In this document: positions 8,011-14,887 of the stretch, piece by piece
Layout of the letters: every line of letters begins with the position of its first letter
Numbering within the stretch: position 1 is the stretch's first letter
Assembly (NCBI GenBank): GCA_913058555.1
Contig: CAJXRJ010000044.1
Coordinates: forward strand, 1 to 19,595
Length of the DNA: 19,595 nt
DNA from: an uncultured bacterium
GTDB taxonomy: Bacteria > Planctomycetota > UBA1135 > GCA-002686595
Direction: 5' to 3'
Translations under genes and position numbers: made by a program
The notes under the pieces: model-generated
Databases searched by the model: none
Told to the model about the DNA's origin: nothing
The model's input: the letters and a program-made list of their open reading frames with translations, nothing else

Positions 8011-9191
8011 AGGTCGCCGGCGCCGCTGCGCGCGCTGCTCGCCGATTCACCCATCTTCGCATCGATGATCCGCACCGGGGCCCCGTCGTCGCAGAGCTCC
8101 TGGCCGAGGGTCACGACCTGTCCACTGACTCCGTCGCCGAAGACCTGCACGAAGTCCCCCTCGCGGATCCCGGCGCGCACGGGCCGCCAGCGCGCGACGT
8201 CCCCGGCCCGATCGATGGTGAAGACTCCGAGCACGTCGCCGCGCCGGGTGAGGGCCGCGTAGGGAACGACAGTGGCCCCCTGGTCGGCGCCCAAATCGAG
8301 GGCCGCGCGCACGAACATGCCCGGCTTGAGCCGCAGGTCTTTGTTCTCGACTTCGAGCTCCACGCGCACCTGGCGCGTGTTCTGGCTGAACACGGGTGCC
8401 ACGCGGGCGACCGTGCCAGTGAATGACTCTCCCGGGTACGCGTCGGTGGCGATCGTCGCCAACTGCCCCTCCGCCAGTCGCGCGTAGTCCCTTTCGGGTA
8501 CGAACACCACCGCGACCATGGGCTGGAGGCCCACGATCGAAAGCATGGCCGTTCCGGCGCTGACGTTGGTGCCTTCATCGACGAAGCGCCGGGCTACCAC
8601 CCGCGCGCCATCGTCATCGCCGTCCCAGTTTGCAGTGACCGTCGCCTGCTGGAGCCGGATCTCCGCCGACGCCAAGGCCGCGTCCGCCCGCTGCACCTGG
8701 GCCTTCGTTACCGACACCCGCGAGCGCCGGGCCAGGGCCGCCGTGCGCGCCGCGTCCATCTCGGACTCTGAAGCGACGCCGTCCTTGCGCAGCCGCTCGA
8801 TGCGCTCGAAGGTTCGCTCGGCGATCTTGGCACCCGCCTCCGCCTCCTCGACGTTGGCCTTCGCCACCGCCAGCTCTGCCCGCGACTGAAGCACCGCCTG
8901 CACCCATTCCTGGTCATCGATCCAGGCAACGACCTGCCCACGTGTGATCGGGTCGCCGATGTCCACCGCCAGCCCCTTCACGTGTCCCGAAATGCGCGGC
9001 GCCACGGTCACCTCGGACGCCGCCTCAAGGGCCCCGCTGAACGTCCGTCGTAGCGTGATCGGTCGCACTTCCACGGCCCCAACGGCGACGGGTGCCACCA
9101 CGGTCGGCTTCCCCGTCGGTGCCGCGCCGTCGCTCCTTCCGCACGCGACCGAGGTCCAGGGAATGAGGAAGAGAAGAAGGAGGGCGCGCAT
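8007..9191 (-). CDS. RND efflux periplasmic adaptor (membrane fusion protein)
   Basis: This 394-residue HlyD/AcrA-type adaptor links the RND permease to an outer-membrane channel. Start ATG 9191 is chosen because a signal segment follows directly (MRALLLLFLIPWTSVACG), with Cys17 as a possible lipid-anchored residue; the lipobox SVAC is imperfect at position -3. The frame is open for 95 more codons upstream, but that stretch is arginine-rich and unlike protein. Domain order fits the family: a barrel-sandwich first half (APRISGHVKGLAVDIGDPITRGQ), an alpha-hairpin rich in Ala/Glu/Arg (RAELAVAKANVEEAEAGAK onward), the second barrel-sandwich half with FVDEGTNVSAGTAMLSIV, then beta-barrel and membrane-proximal domains. 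The stop overlaps the permease start by 4 bp, so the two are translationally coupled. No Shine-Dalgarno sequence or promoter is clear upstream. Confidence 0.92.
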   Translation of the reverse strand: MRALLLLFLIPWTSVACGRSDGAAPTGKPTVVAPVAVGAVEVRPITLRRTFSGALEAASEVTVAPRISGHVKGLAVDIGDPITRGQVVAWIDDQEWVQAVLQSRAELAVAKANVEEAEAGAKIAERTFERIERLRKDGVASESEMDAARTAALARRSRVSVTKAQVQRADAALASAEIRLQQATVTANWDGDDDGARVVARRFVDEGTNVSAGTAMLSIVGLQPMVAVVFVPERDYARLAEGQLATIATDAYPGESFTGTVARVAPVFSQNTRQVRVELEVENKDLRLKPGMFVRAALDLGADQGATVVPYAALTRRGDVLGVFTIDRAGDVARWRPVRAGIREGDFVQVFGDGVSGQVVTLGQELCDDGAPVRIIDAKMGESASSARSGAGDL

Positions 9192-9635
9192 GGGTCGAGG
9201 GGTGGGCTCCAGAGAGTACGCCCGCGCACCATTCGGGTGACGACCCAAGTCCGATGCAGTCTGCTGGGTTACACGGCTATTCCATGGCACTTCCCGCCCT
9301 GGAACACGCGCTCCCCATCCGAGCCATATCCCAGGCGCCCCATGGGTCAGAGCTGCACGGCGGAATCGCCGAAAGGAGCGGACACGCCAGCTGGCGCAGG
9401 TCCTGTGGAGTGTCGCTGCTCTCCAGGAACATGGGAACGTGCGCAGAGCCCGGCCCGCCGTCGCCGTCGCTGCCATCAGCCCCTACCGGAGGACTCTCCC
9501 CTCGTCAGATCGGAACTGGGCCTGAATGACTCTCCCTGGGACATAAAAGCCACGATGGCTGGATTTGGAGACTTCGGAATGACGATCCTTCCCGCTGGGT
9601 GTATATGTATACTAATACACTGATACGCGTGACCC
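9192..9635. other. 444-bp divergent intergenic region between efflux and GntR operons
   Basis: This gap separates the minus-strand efflux operon from the plus-strand GntR operon and should hold both promoters. Most is GC-rich with no convincing protein: open frames on both strands are arginine-rich or low-complexity and lack homology I recognise. The last 90 bp are more AT-rich and hold the operator candidate described separately. A small hairpin (AGCCA/TGGCT, 3-nt loop) sits at 9548-9560. I could not identify the efflux promoter. Confidence 0.5.
9599..9620. promoter_or_regulatory. 22-bp interrupted palindrome, probable GntR operator overlapping a -10 box
   Basis: Arms GTGTAT and ATACAC flank a central GTATAC, and the two 2-bp spacers are the only mismatches, so 18 of 22 positions obey dyad symmetry. 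The element is strikingly AT-rich for this genome and ends 15 bp before the GntR ATG. TATACT at 9608-9613 is a good -10 hexamer inside it, though I see no matching -35 box. An AT-rich dyad directly upstream of a YtrA-type GntR gene is the usual arrangement for autorepression: a bound dimer would block RNA polymerase. Binding is inferred. Confidence 0.6.
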
Positions 9636-10058
9636 ATGACTATCCCCCTCCACATCCAGATCGACCGCCATTCGGGGCTCCCGGTGTACCGCCAGCTGGT
9701 GGACCAGGTGCGGTTCCAGGCGACTGCAGGGACGTTGGAGATCGGGACGGAGCTCCCCTCCACCCGCGCCCTCGGGCTCGAACTGGGGGTTAACCCGATG
9801 ACGATCAGCAAAGCCTACGGAGAGCTGGAACGGCTGGGCGTCATTGAGCGCCGACCCGGCAAACCGAACGTCGTCTCGGCGCGCTTGGCTGGGACCGGCG
9901 CCGCCGACGCTGAGGACGAGCTACGGCGCGCCCTCCAGCCCGCGGTCGTGGCCATCCGCCAGCTCGGTGTGACAACCGGCGATGCCCTGCGGGCACTGGA
10001 AGACCTTCTGGAATCCGACGACCAAGAGCCCCGCTCCCCGGGCGACCCGACCCCTTGA
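9636..10058 (+). CDS. GntR-family transcriptional regulator, YtrA subfamily
   Basis: This 140-residue protein has an N-terminal winged helix (PLHIQIDRHSGLPVYRQLVDQV, then GTELPSTRALGLELGVNPMTISKAYGELERLGVIERRPGK, about residues 5-75) and only a short helical C-terminal tail instead of a large ligand-binding domain. That size and layout define the YtrA subfamily, whose genes typically lie upstream of ABC transporter genes they repress, often with roles in cell-envelope stress. The ABC ATPase and membrane protein follow immediately, matching this pattern. The start ATG lies 15 bp after the dyad operator candidate, with no clear Shine-Dalgarno sequence. The last 15 residues are rich in Pro, Asp and Glu and probably disordered. 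Likely an autorepressor of its own operon; the inducing signal is unknown. Confidence 0.92.
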   Translation: MTIPLHIQIDRHSGLPVYRQLVDQVRFQATAGTLEIGTELPSTRALGLELGVNPMTISKAYGELERLGVIERRPGKPNVVSARLAGTGAADAEDELRRALQPAVVAIRQLGVTTGDALRALEDLLESDDQEPRSPGDPTP

Positions 10059-10060
10059 CC

Positions 10061-10990
10061 ATGAACGCCCAAGCCATGAACCACCCCATCGTCGCCACCG
10101 GCCTGACCCTCCATCTTGGGGGCACCCAAGCCCTCCGCGGGATCGACTGGTCCGTGCCACCGGGCACCGCGACCGGGCTCATTGGACCCAATGGCAGCGG
10201 CAAGTCCACGCTGATGCACACGGTCATGGGACTTCTCGTCCCGACCGCAGGTCAGTGCCTCACCCTTGGTCAGGAGGCTCAACTCCTCGACGACGACCAC
10301 AAGGCGCGCCTGGGCTTCGTAGACCAGAACTTCCGGCTCCTCGATTGGCTGAGCGTTGAGCAGCAGATTCGATTCATCGCCATGATGCACCCGCGCTGGG
10401 ACTCGACCGTCGAGGCACGCCTTCTGGACGCGTTTGACCTGGAGCGCGTGCTGCAGAAGGCGGTGGGGAGCCTACCGCAAGGCGAGCGACAGCGACTTGC
10501 GGTCCTCGTGGCCCTCTGCCACCGCCCAGATCTCGCCCTCCTGGACGAGCCCGTCTCCGCCCAGGACCCGATCTTCCGATCCGTCGTCCTGGAGGAGATC
10601 GGCCGCCGAGTGATCGAGGACGGCACGACGTTGGTCCTCTCAAGCCACGTGCTTCGGGATATCGAGTCGTGCGTCGACCGTATCACCATGGTCGATGGCG
10701 GCCAGGTCACGGCGAACGAGGACCTCGACACCCTCAAGGAAGAGCACCAGCGCTGGACCATCGTCGGCGCCACGGCCGAGCTCTCCGTGAACGAGCCGTA
10801 CGTCCGGAGCGTCGAGCGCCATCCAGGCGCGCTGACCCTGGTGGTCCGCGCCGGTGAAGCCGAGCGCCGTGCGCTGGAGAAGAAGCACGGGGTCATCGTC
10901 GAGGTGAGGCCCGTGGGCATCGAAGGCCTCTTCCCCCTGCTTCTCGCTCCACCGGCGGGCTCCGATGCATCGAAGGAGGTGGTGGCGTGA
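10061..10990 (+). CDS. ABC transporter ATP-binding protein in YtrA-type operon
   Basis: A single nucleotide-binding domain is followed by a C-terminal extension of about 85 residues (309 residues in all). Walker A is GPNGSGKST (42-50), Walker B is LALLDEP with Asp162 and catalytic Glu163, the Q-loop glutamine is in GFVDQN and the switch histidine is His196 (SSH). The signature is the unusual SLPQGERQ (from residue 137) instead of LSGGQ; its central glycine is kept, and ABC-2-type ATPases often vary here. ATG 10061 lies 2 bp after the GntR stop. A TTG at 10055 would give a TTGA overlap like those seen elsewhere in the window and cannot be excluded. The protein should dimerise and drive the membrane protein encoded next, which overlaps it by GTGA. 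Substrate unknown; export or envelope maintenance is a guess from family context. Confidence 0.92.
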   Translation: MNAQAMNHPIVATGLTLHLGGTQALRGIDWSVPPGTATGLIGPNGSGKSTLMHTVMGLLVPTAGQCLTLGQEAQLLDDDHKARLGFVDQNFRLLDWLSVEQQIRFIAMMHPRWDSTVEARLLDAFDLERVLQKAVGSLPQGERQRLAVLVALCHRPDLALLDEPVSAQDPIFRSVVLEEIGRRVIEDGTTLVLSSHVLRDIESCVDRITMVDGGQVTANEDLDTLKEEHQRWTIVGATAELSVNEPYVRSVERHPGALTLVVRAGEAERRALEKKHGVIVEVRPVGIEGLFPLLLAPPAGSDASKEVVA

Positions 10991-12345
10991 GCGCCCGCGT
11001 GAGCTCCATGGGCCTACGGTCCCTCGGGCTGATCCCGTGGCTCATCACAAGGGACAGCCGGGGCTGGCGCCACGGGCTGTTCAGCCTCTTCATCTTCCTG
11101 TTTGTTTCCCTCGCCTCCGCGGTCGCCCTGCACCGCAGCGACGTCTACAGCGCGGAAGTCCTCAGTGATCTAGCGCTGATCGTGCTCGCGGGCTTTGTGC
11201 CCATTGCTTTCGGCATGCGTACGGGCACCAGAATGCACGCCGTCTGTGCCAGCCCCGCCCTCGCCGCCCTGCCAGGCCTGCGCCGAAGGACCACGGCCTC
11301 CACCGTCGCGACCGCCCTTGCCCTCGGCCTGCTCGCCGCTGCCTCAGCGGCTTTGGCTGCGCCAACGGTCAAAGCCTTCGGCCCCCTCGCAGCGGGAGGG
11401 ACGTCCATCACGCTCTTCTACATCGCCTACCGCGTTGGGCGCTGGAACCCCCGATCACAATCGCTGTCTCCCGCCAACGGCGAGAGTTTCGGCCACGGGT
11501 TCACCGTCGATTCAGCCCGCCAAGCGAGGCCGCGGACGAACGCGACCAAGGGCGCCCCTTCCCTCGACGGGCCCGCTCGCCTTAGGGCGGCCTCCCGCTA
11601 CGCCCTGGCCTCCGACCCGCGCTGGTCCAGGTCTCGCGCACTCAAGAACGCGGTCATCATCGTGCTGGCGGCAACGATCTCAACCACCGTCATGAACGTG
11701 GTCCTGGCGGGCGATGGCAACCTGATCGCACGTCTAGAGAGCCTCCTATTCGCACCCTTTGGCGGGCCACAGTCTCCGGGGCAGATCAGGGGGGCAGGGC
11801 GGGACCTTCTCGTCATCCTTGCATTCGTACCCCTGTTCGCGCTGACACAGCACGGGCCCTTTGGCCACCAACCCTTCAGCCGGAACACCATCGCGAACCT
11901 CTGCGCCAAGCGCTTCTGCGGCTTTGGACTGACGATCTTCGGCGTGGCCGTACTCGTGGGTTCTGTGCTCGTGGGGGCTGTGACCTGGACTTCGGGGGCC
12001 CCTGTGACCGAGCGCCTGGTTCCCTACCTTGTGTCTGCGCTGCTGATCCTCGCCACCCTCCCGGCCTTGGCTGCCGTGGCCCTTATGGGCGCCACCATGA
12101 AGATCGTCACGCGCTCGAACCGCACGAAGTCACTCAGCCTTCGCCAACTCGCGGCCGCATCGGTTCAGATCAACATCGGTTTCCTGGTCGTCCATGCCTG
12201 CGTCTACTTCGGCCTTGAAATGCGGGAAGGAAGCTACACGCCGCTCCCAGTGGGCGCCGTGGCTGCTGCGGTCTTTGTAATCGCCAGCTGCATGCTCCCT
12301 CGTCTGTTCAGGCGGCACTACGCGTCGGTCTCGCTCGTGCCGTGA
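10987..12345 (+). CDS. Membrane protein, probable ABC permease subunit
   Basis: This 452-residue protein starts at GTG 10987, overlapping the ATPase stop as GTGA. Hydrophobic segments come in two groups. The first follows a short cytoplasmic N-terminus (LFSLFIFLFVSLASAVAL, then segments up to about residue 150); after a hydrophilic loop of about 70 residues the rest lie between about 220 and 445. This split resembles ABC-2-type exporters, but I recognise no specific family motif, and the assignment rests mainly on its place beside the GntR and ATPase genes. It may act as a homodimer, since no second permease gene follows. The next gene is on the other strand, so the operon ends here. Confidence 0.75.
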   Translation: MSARVSSMGLRSLGLIPWLITRDSRGWRHGLFSLFIFLFVSLASAVALHRSDVYSAEVLSDLALIVLAGFVPIAFGMRTGTRMHAVCASPALAALPGLRRRTTASTVATALALGLLAAASAALAAPTVKAFGPLAAGGTSITLFYIAYRVGRWNPRSQSLSPANGESFGHGFTVDSARQARPRTNATKGAPSLDGPARLRAASRYALASDPRWSRSRALKNAVIIVLAATISTTVMNVVLAGDGNLIARLESLLFAPFGGPQSPGQIRGAGRDLLVILAFVPLFALTQHGPFGHQPFSRNTIANLCAKRFCGFGLTIFGVAVLVGSVLVGAVTWTSGAPVTERLVPYLVSALLILATLPALAAVALMGATMKIVTRSNRTKSLSLRQLAAASVQINIGFLVVHACVYFGLEMREGSYTPLPVGAVAAAVFVIASCMLPRLFRRHYASVSLVP

Positions 12346-12404
12346 GAGTCGCGCCGCACCGCCGCGCAGAGCCCGTCGATCTCAGGTCCCCCCGGATCCC
12401 TGGA

Positions 12405-13535
12405 CTAAAGCACGGCCACGGTTCTGACGGGGCCGAAGAGGAGCGCGCCGTTGCGTACGTGGGCGCTTTGGAAGCGCCATGCCTCGCCGAAGAAGAACGG
12501 AGACAACGGTACCGTGATCGGCACGGTGGCCGTCGAGGAGCTGATCCCCAGGCGGCGGAGACGGGAGGCGGGGCCGCCGAGCAGGAGGGCCCCCGTGGCA
12601 CCGGGCAAAGTCGTTCGGCCGGCGTCGATGCCGAAGAGGAGAAGCGCAGGGTCCGCCGGCTCACCGCGCACGTCCACAACGAACGTGTCCCCGAGCTGAA
12701 CCCACTGCGGACAGTTGAGCGTCGGGGCCGTGCCGTCAAGCGGTAGAAAAAGCCCCCCATTGCGCGTCTCGAAACCCGGTCCGGGATTCCCGGGGCCACC
12801 GCAGTCCCAGAATCCGATGCCGCCCGGGCCGCCCTGCGCGTAGCCGCCAAGCTGCTCGAAAACCGATCCATCGATCTGCACTCCGGGGCCACCGTCCATG
12901 GCGAAGGACAGGCATGTGACCAGCCCACCTCCGAATTGCGGCCCGCCCTGGCCGCCAATGAGCGCACAGTCCATGGCGATGGCGCTCGAATCAATGAGCT
13001 GAAGTCCCGCCGCGCCCTCCCAATCCCGGGGCGATGATCCACCACGGATCCGCGAGGAGAACAAAGTCAGGTTCGATGAGCGGCAAGTCAGGCTAGGCCA
13101 CGCCCCCCCATTTCGGAGACCGCACTTGTGCAAGCTGACGTCATCGCAGTCGATGATGTTCAACGCCCGCGAGCCAAAGTTGATCCCAACGAGCATGTCC
13201 TGAAGTCTCACGGACCCCGCGCAATCGGAAATCGTCACGATCGACGTTCCTTGAAGATCGTCACAGATCAAGCCGGAGAGGGTCACCGTCTCCGACGCCT
13301 GGAGGTCGACGATCTCGGCGGTGCCGAGAACATGCGGAGGGGCGTTGCTGTCGGCGGCGACCACCATCAAAGATTTAGAGTCGATGACGAATCCTTGGTA
13401 GTCCCCTGCGGCGACCCGAATGATGTCTCCGCTTGCGGCGGCATCGATGGCGTCTTGGACTTCGAAGTAGGGTCCAGCAACTCGGTCGACCTCAAGGAGG
13501 CCTCCGGCGCAGAGGGCGGTGATCGCGAGAATCAT
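12405..13535 (-). CDS. Secreted right-handed beta-helix-like protein
   Basis: This 376-residue protein starts with a short hydrophobic segment (MILAITALCAGG) that may be a signal peptide; no longer in-frame ATG start is available. EVQDAIDAAASGDIIRVAAGDYQG is the typical entry to pectin-lyase-like beta-helices, where a block of this kind precedes the coils. Repeated short strands then follow (VTLSGLICDD, VTISDCAGSVRLQDM, LNIIDCDDVSLHKC), with several Cys and Asp residues at turns. The middle is glycine-rich (GGQGGPQFGGG, then YAQGGPGGIGFWDCGGPGNPGPG). The last ~100 residues form a separate beta-rich domain of a style common at the C-termini of secreted planctomycete proteins. No catalytic residues of polysaccharide lyases could be assigned, so it may bind rather than cut. 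The ADH gene is divergent; the upstream operon is convergent. Confidence 0.78.
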   Translation of the reverse strand: MILAITALCAGGLLEVDRVAGPYFEVQDAIDAAASGDIIRVAAGDYQGFVIDSKSLMVVAADSNAPPHVLGTAEIVDLQASETVTLSGLICDDLQGTSIVTISDCAGSVRLQDMLVGINFGSRALNIIDCDDVSLHKCGLRNGGAWPSLTCRSSNLTLFSSRIRGGSSPRDWEGAAGLQLIDSSAIAMDCALIGGQGGPQFGGGLVTCLSFAMDGGPGVQIDGSVFEQLGGYAQGGPGGIGFWDCGGPGNPGPGFETRNGGLFLPLDGTAPTLNCPQWVQLGDTFVVDVRGEPADPALLLFGIDAGRTTLPGATGALLLGGPASRLRRLGISSSTATVPITVPLSPFFFGEAWRFQSAHVRNGALLFGPVRTVAVL

Positions 13536-13676
13536 GGCGAGCGTGGTTGGGTGCGAGCCTTCCGAATGCGAGCCTTGAGCTTACCACTCCCTCCTGGATT
13601 CGCTGGGCCCCGTGCGCTCCGAGGCTACGCACACCGCCCCATATCGCTTGGGGTACCGCTCGCCCACAATGCGCGC
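13536..13676. other. Divergent intergenic region, beta-helix gene / alcohol dehydrogenase gene
   Basis: This 141-bp gap should hold promoters for both divergent genes. A decamer TGCGAGCCTT occurs twice in tandem 15 bp apart (13552-13561 and 13567-13576), close to the beta-helix start. A perfect AGGAGG exists on the minus strand at 13590-13595, but it is 54 nt from the ATG and no in-frame start follows it. No clear -10/-35 pair is visible. Confidence 0.35.
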
Positions 13677-14753
13677 ATGAAGAAGACCATGATGGCCGCT
13701 GTCTTCGTCGAGCCTGGGCGAATCGAGCTGGTGGACAAGCCCATTCCCGACGTTGGGCCGAACGACGCACTGATGCGCGTGACGACGACCACGATCTGCG
13801 GCACCGACGTTCACATCCTGAAGGGCGAGTACCCCGTTGTAAAGGGACTCACGGTCGGTCACGAGCCCGTGGGCGTGATCGTCAAACTCGGGGCCCAGGT
13901 TCATGGCTACGAGGTCGGGCAACGTGTCATCGCCGGCGCGATCTGTCCCAGCGGCCATTCCCACGCATGCCTTGATGGCCTGCCCGCCCAAGACGGTCCG
14001 GGAACACGTCACGGCCTCAAGCCCGCCGGCGGCTGGCGATTCGGCAACACGATCGACGGCACCCAGGCGGAGTACGTTCTTGTGCCGGACGCCATGGCCA
14101 ACCTTGCGTTGGTGCCCGACGGCCTCACCGACGAACAGGTGTTGATGTGCCCCGACATCATGTCCACGGGCTTCGCCGGAGCCGAGAACGCCAACATCAA
14201 GATCGGCGACACGGTCGCCATTTTCGCCCAGGGCCCCATTGGCCTGTGCGCCACGGCGGGCGCGAAGCTCAAGGGAGCGACGACCATCATAGGCGTCGAC
14301 TCCGTCAACGAGAGGCTGGCCATGGCGGTCCACGTGGGTGCTGACACCGTCATCAACTACAAGCTGCTCGATCCCGTCGATGAGATCATGCGCCTGACCC
14401 AAGGCCGCGGCGTCGATGTGGCGATCGAAGCCCTGGGCACCCAGGCCACGTTTGAATCCTGCCTGCGGGTCCTCAAACCCGGAGGGACCCTCTCCAGCCT
14501 CGGCGTCTATTCCGAGGACCTCACGATCCCACTCGGCCCGTTCACCGCCGGCCTCGGGGACCACAAGATCGTCACGTCCCTGTGCCCTGGGGGCAAAGAA
14601 CGCATGCGCCGGCTGATGGAGGTCGTGGCCTCCGGACGGGTCGACCTGACCCCGTTCGTCACGCACCACTACAAGCTCGAAAACATCGTCGAGGCCTACG
14701 ACCTTTTCTCCCATCAGAAGGACGGCGTGCTGAAAGTCGCCATCGCCCCGTGA
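13677..14753 (+). CDS. Zinc-dependent alcohol dehydrogenase (MDR family, T. brockii type)
   Basis: This 358-residue medium-chain dehydrogenase/reductase interconverts alcohols and aldehydes or ketones. The catalytic zinc ligands of the Thermoanaerobacter brockii / Clostridium beijerinckii secondary-alcohol dehydrogenases are all present: Cys41 (ICGTDVH), His62-Glu63 (VGHEPVG) and Asp160 (CPDIMSTGF). Further shared blocks are GGWRFGNTIDG, GAKLKGA and SLCPGGKERMRRLMEVV. The structural-zinc Cys cluster is absent, as in that subgroup. Asp208 at the end of the second Rossmann strand (GVDSVNER) sits where the NADPH-specific enzymes have Gly-Ser-Arg, which suggests NAD+ rather than NADP+. ATG 13677 is chosen because homology begins there; the frame is open far upstream, but that part is antisense to the beta-helix gene. 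No Shine-Dalgarno sequence is visible. Substrate unknown; it looks monocistronic. Confidence 0.92.
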   Translation: MKKTMMAAVFVEPGRIELVDKPIPDVGPNDALMRVTTTTICGTDVHILKGEYPVVKGLTVGHEPVGVIVKLGAQVHGYEVGQRVIAGAICPSGHSHACLDGLPAQDGPGTRHGLKPAGGWRFGNTIDGTQAEYVLVPDAMANLALVPDGLTDEQVLMCPDIMSTGFAGAENANIKIGDTVAIFAQGPIGLCATAGAKLKGATTIIGVDSVNERLAMAVHVGADTVINYKLLDPVDEIMRLTQGRGVDVAIEALGTQATFESCLRVLKPGGTLSSLGVYSEDLTIPLGPFTAGLGDHKIVTSLCPGGKERMRRLMEVVASGRVDLTPFVTHHYKLENIVEAYDLFSHQKDGVLKVAIAP

Positions 14754-14763
14754 CCGGCGCCAT

Positions 14764-14779
14764 GGTGGAGCGCTCCACC
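14764..14779. repeat. Perfect 16-bp palindrome after the alcohol dehydrogenase gene
   Basis: GGTGGAGCGCTCCACC is fully self-complementary and lies 10 bp after the ADH stop codon. As RNA it could fold into a 6-bp stem with a GCGC loop. There is no U-run, so it is not a standard rho-independent terminator. A second, longer potential stem (CCGCGGA at 14783-14789 with TCCGCGG at 14812-14818) follows. It could be a terminator-like structure or a dimer binding site for the downstream mscS gene. Confidence 0.5.
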
Positions 14780-14887
14780 CCACCGCGGAGGTAGCCCTGG
14801 CCGAGGCGGCTTCCGCGGGGCTGCCCGTGGAATGGGTGGTCGCAGCTAGCGGTTGTTTCGACGGTGCCCGAAGCGCATCCTCGGCCC

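Noticed and set aside
7201..8262. 353-codon plus-strand open frame antisense to the RND/adaptor junction
   Set aside because: It spans the TTGA junction of two well-supported minus-strand genes; its His/Asp/Arg-rich composition mirrors the antisense of RND codons.
9192..9476. 95-codon N-terminal extension of the adaptor protein
   Set aside because: A signal segment starts exactly at ATG 9191; the extension is Arg/Trp-rich and would bury that signal.
9420..9480. CGCCGTCGC-like short tandem repeats as a CRISPR or microsatellite
   Set aside because: There are only two or three imperfect copies, with no spacer pattern; this is expected in GC-rich sequence.
13128..13676. Upstream extension of the alcohol dehydrogenase frame
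   Set aside because: The extension is antisense to the beta-helix gene; dehydrogenase homology begins only after ATG 13677.
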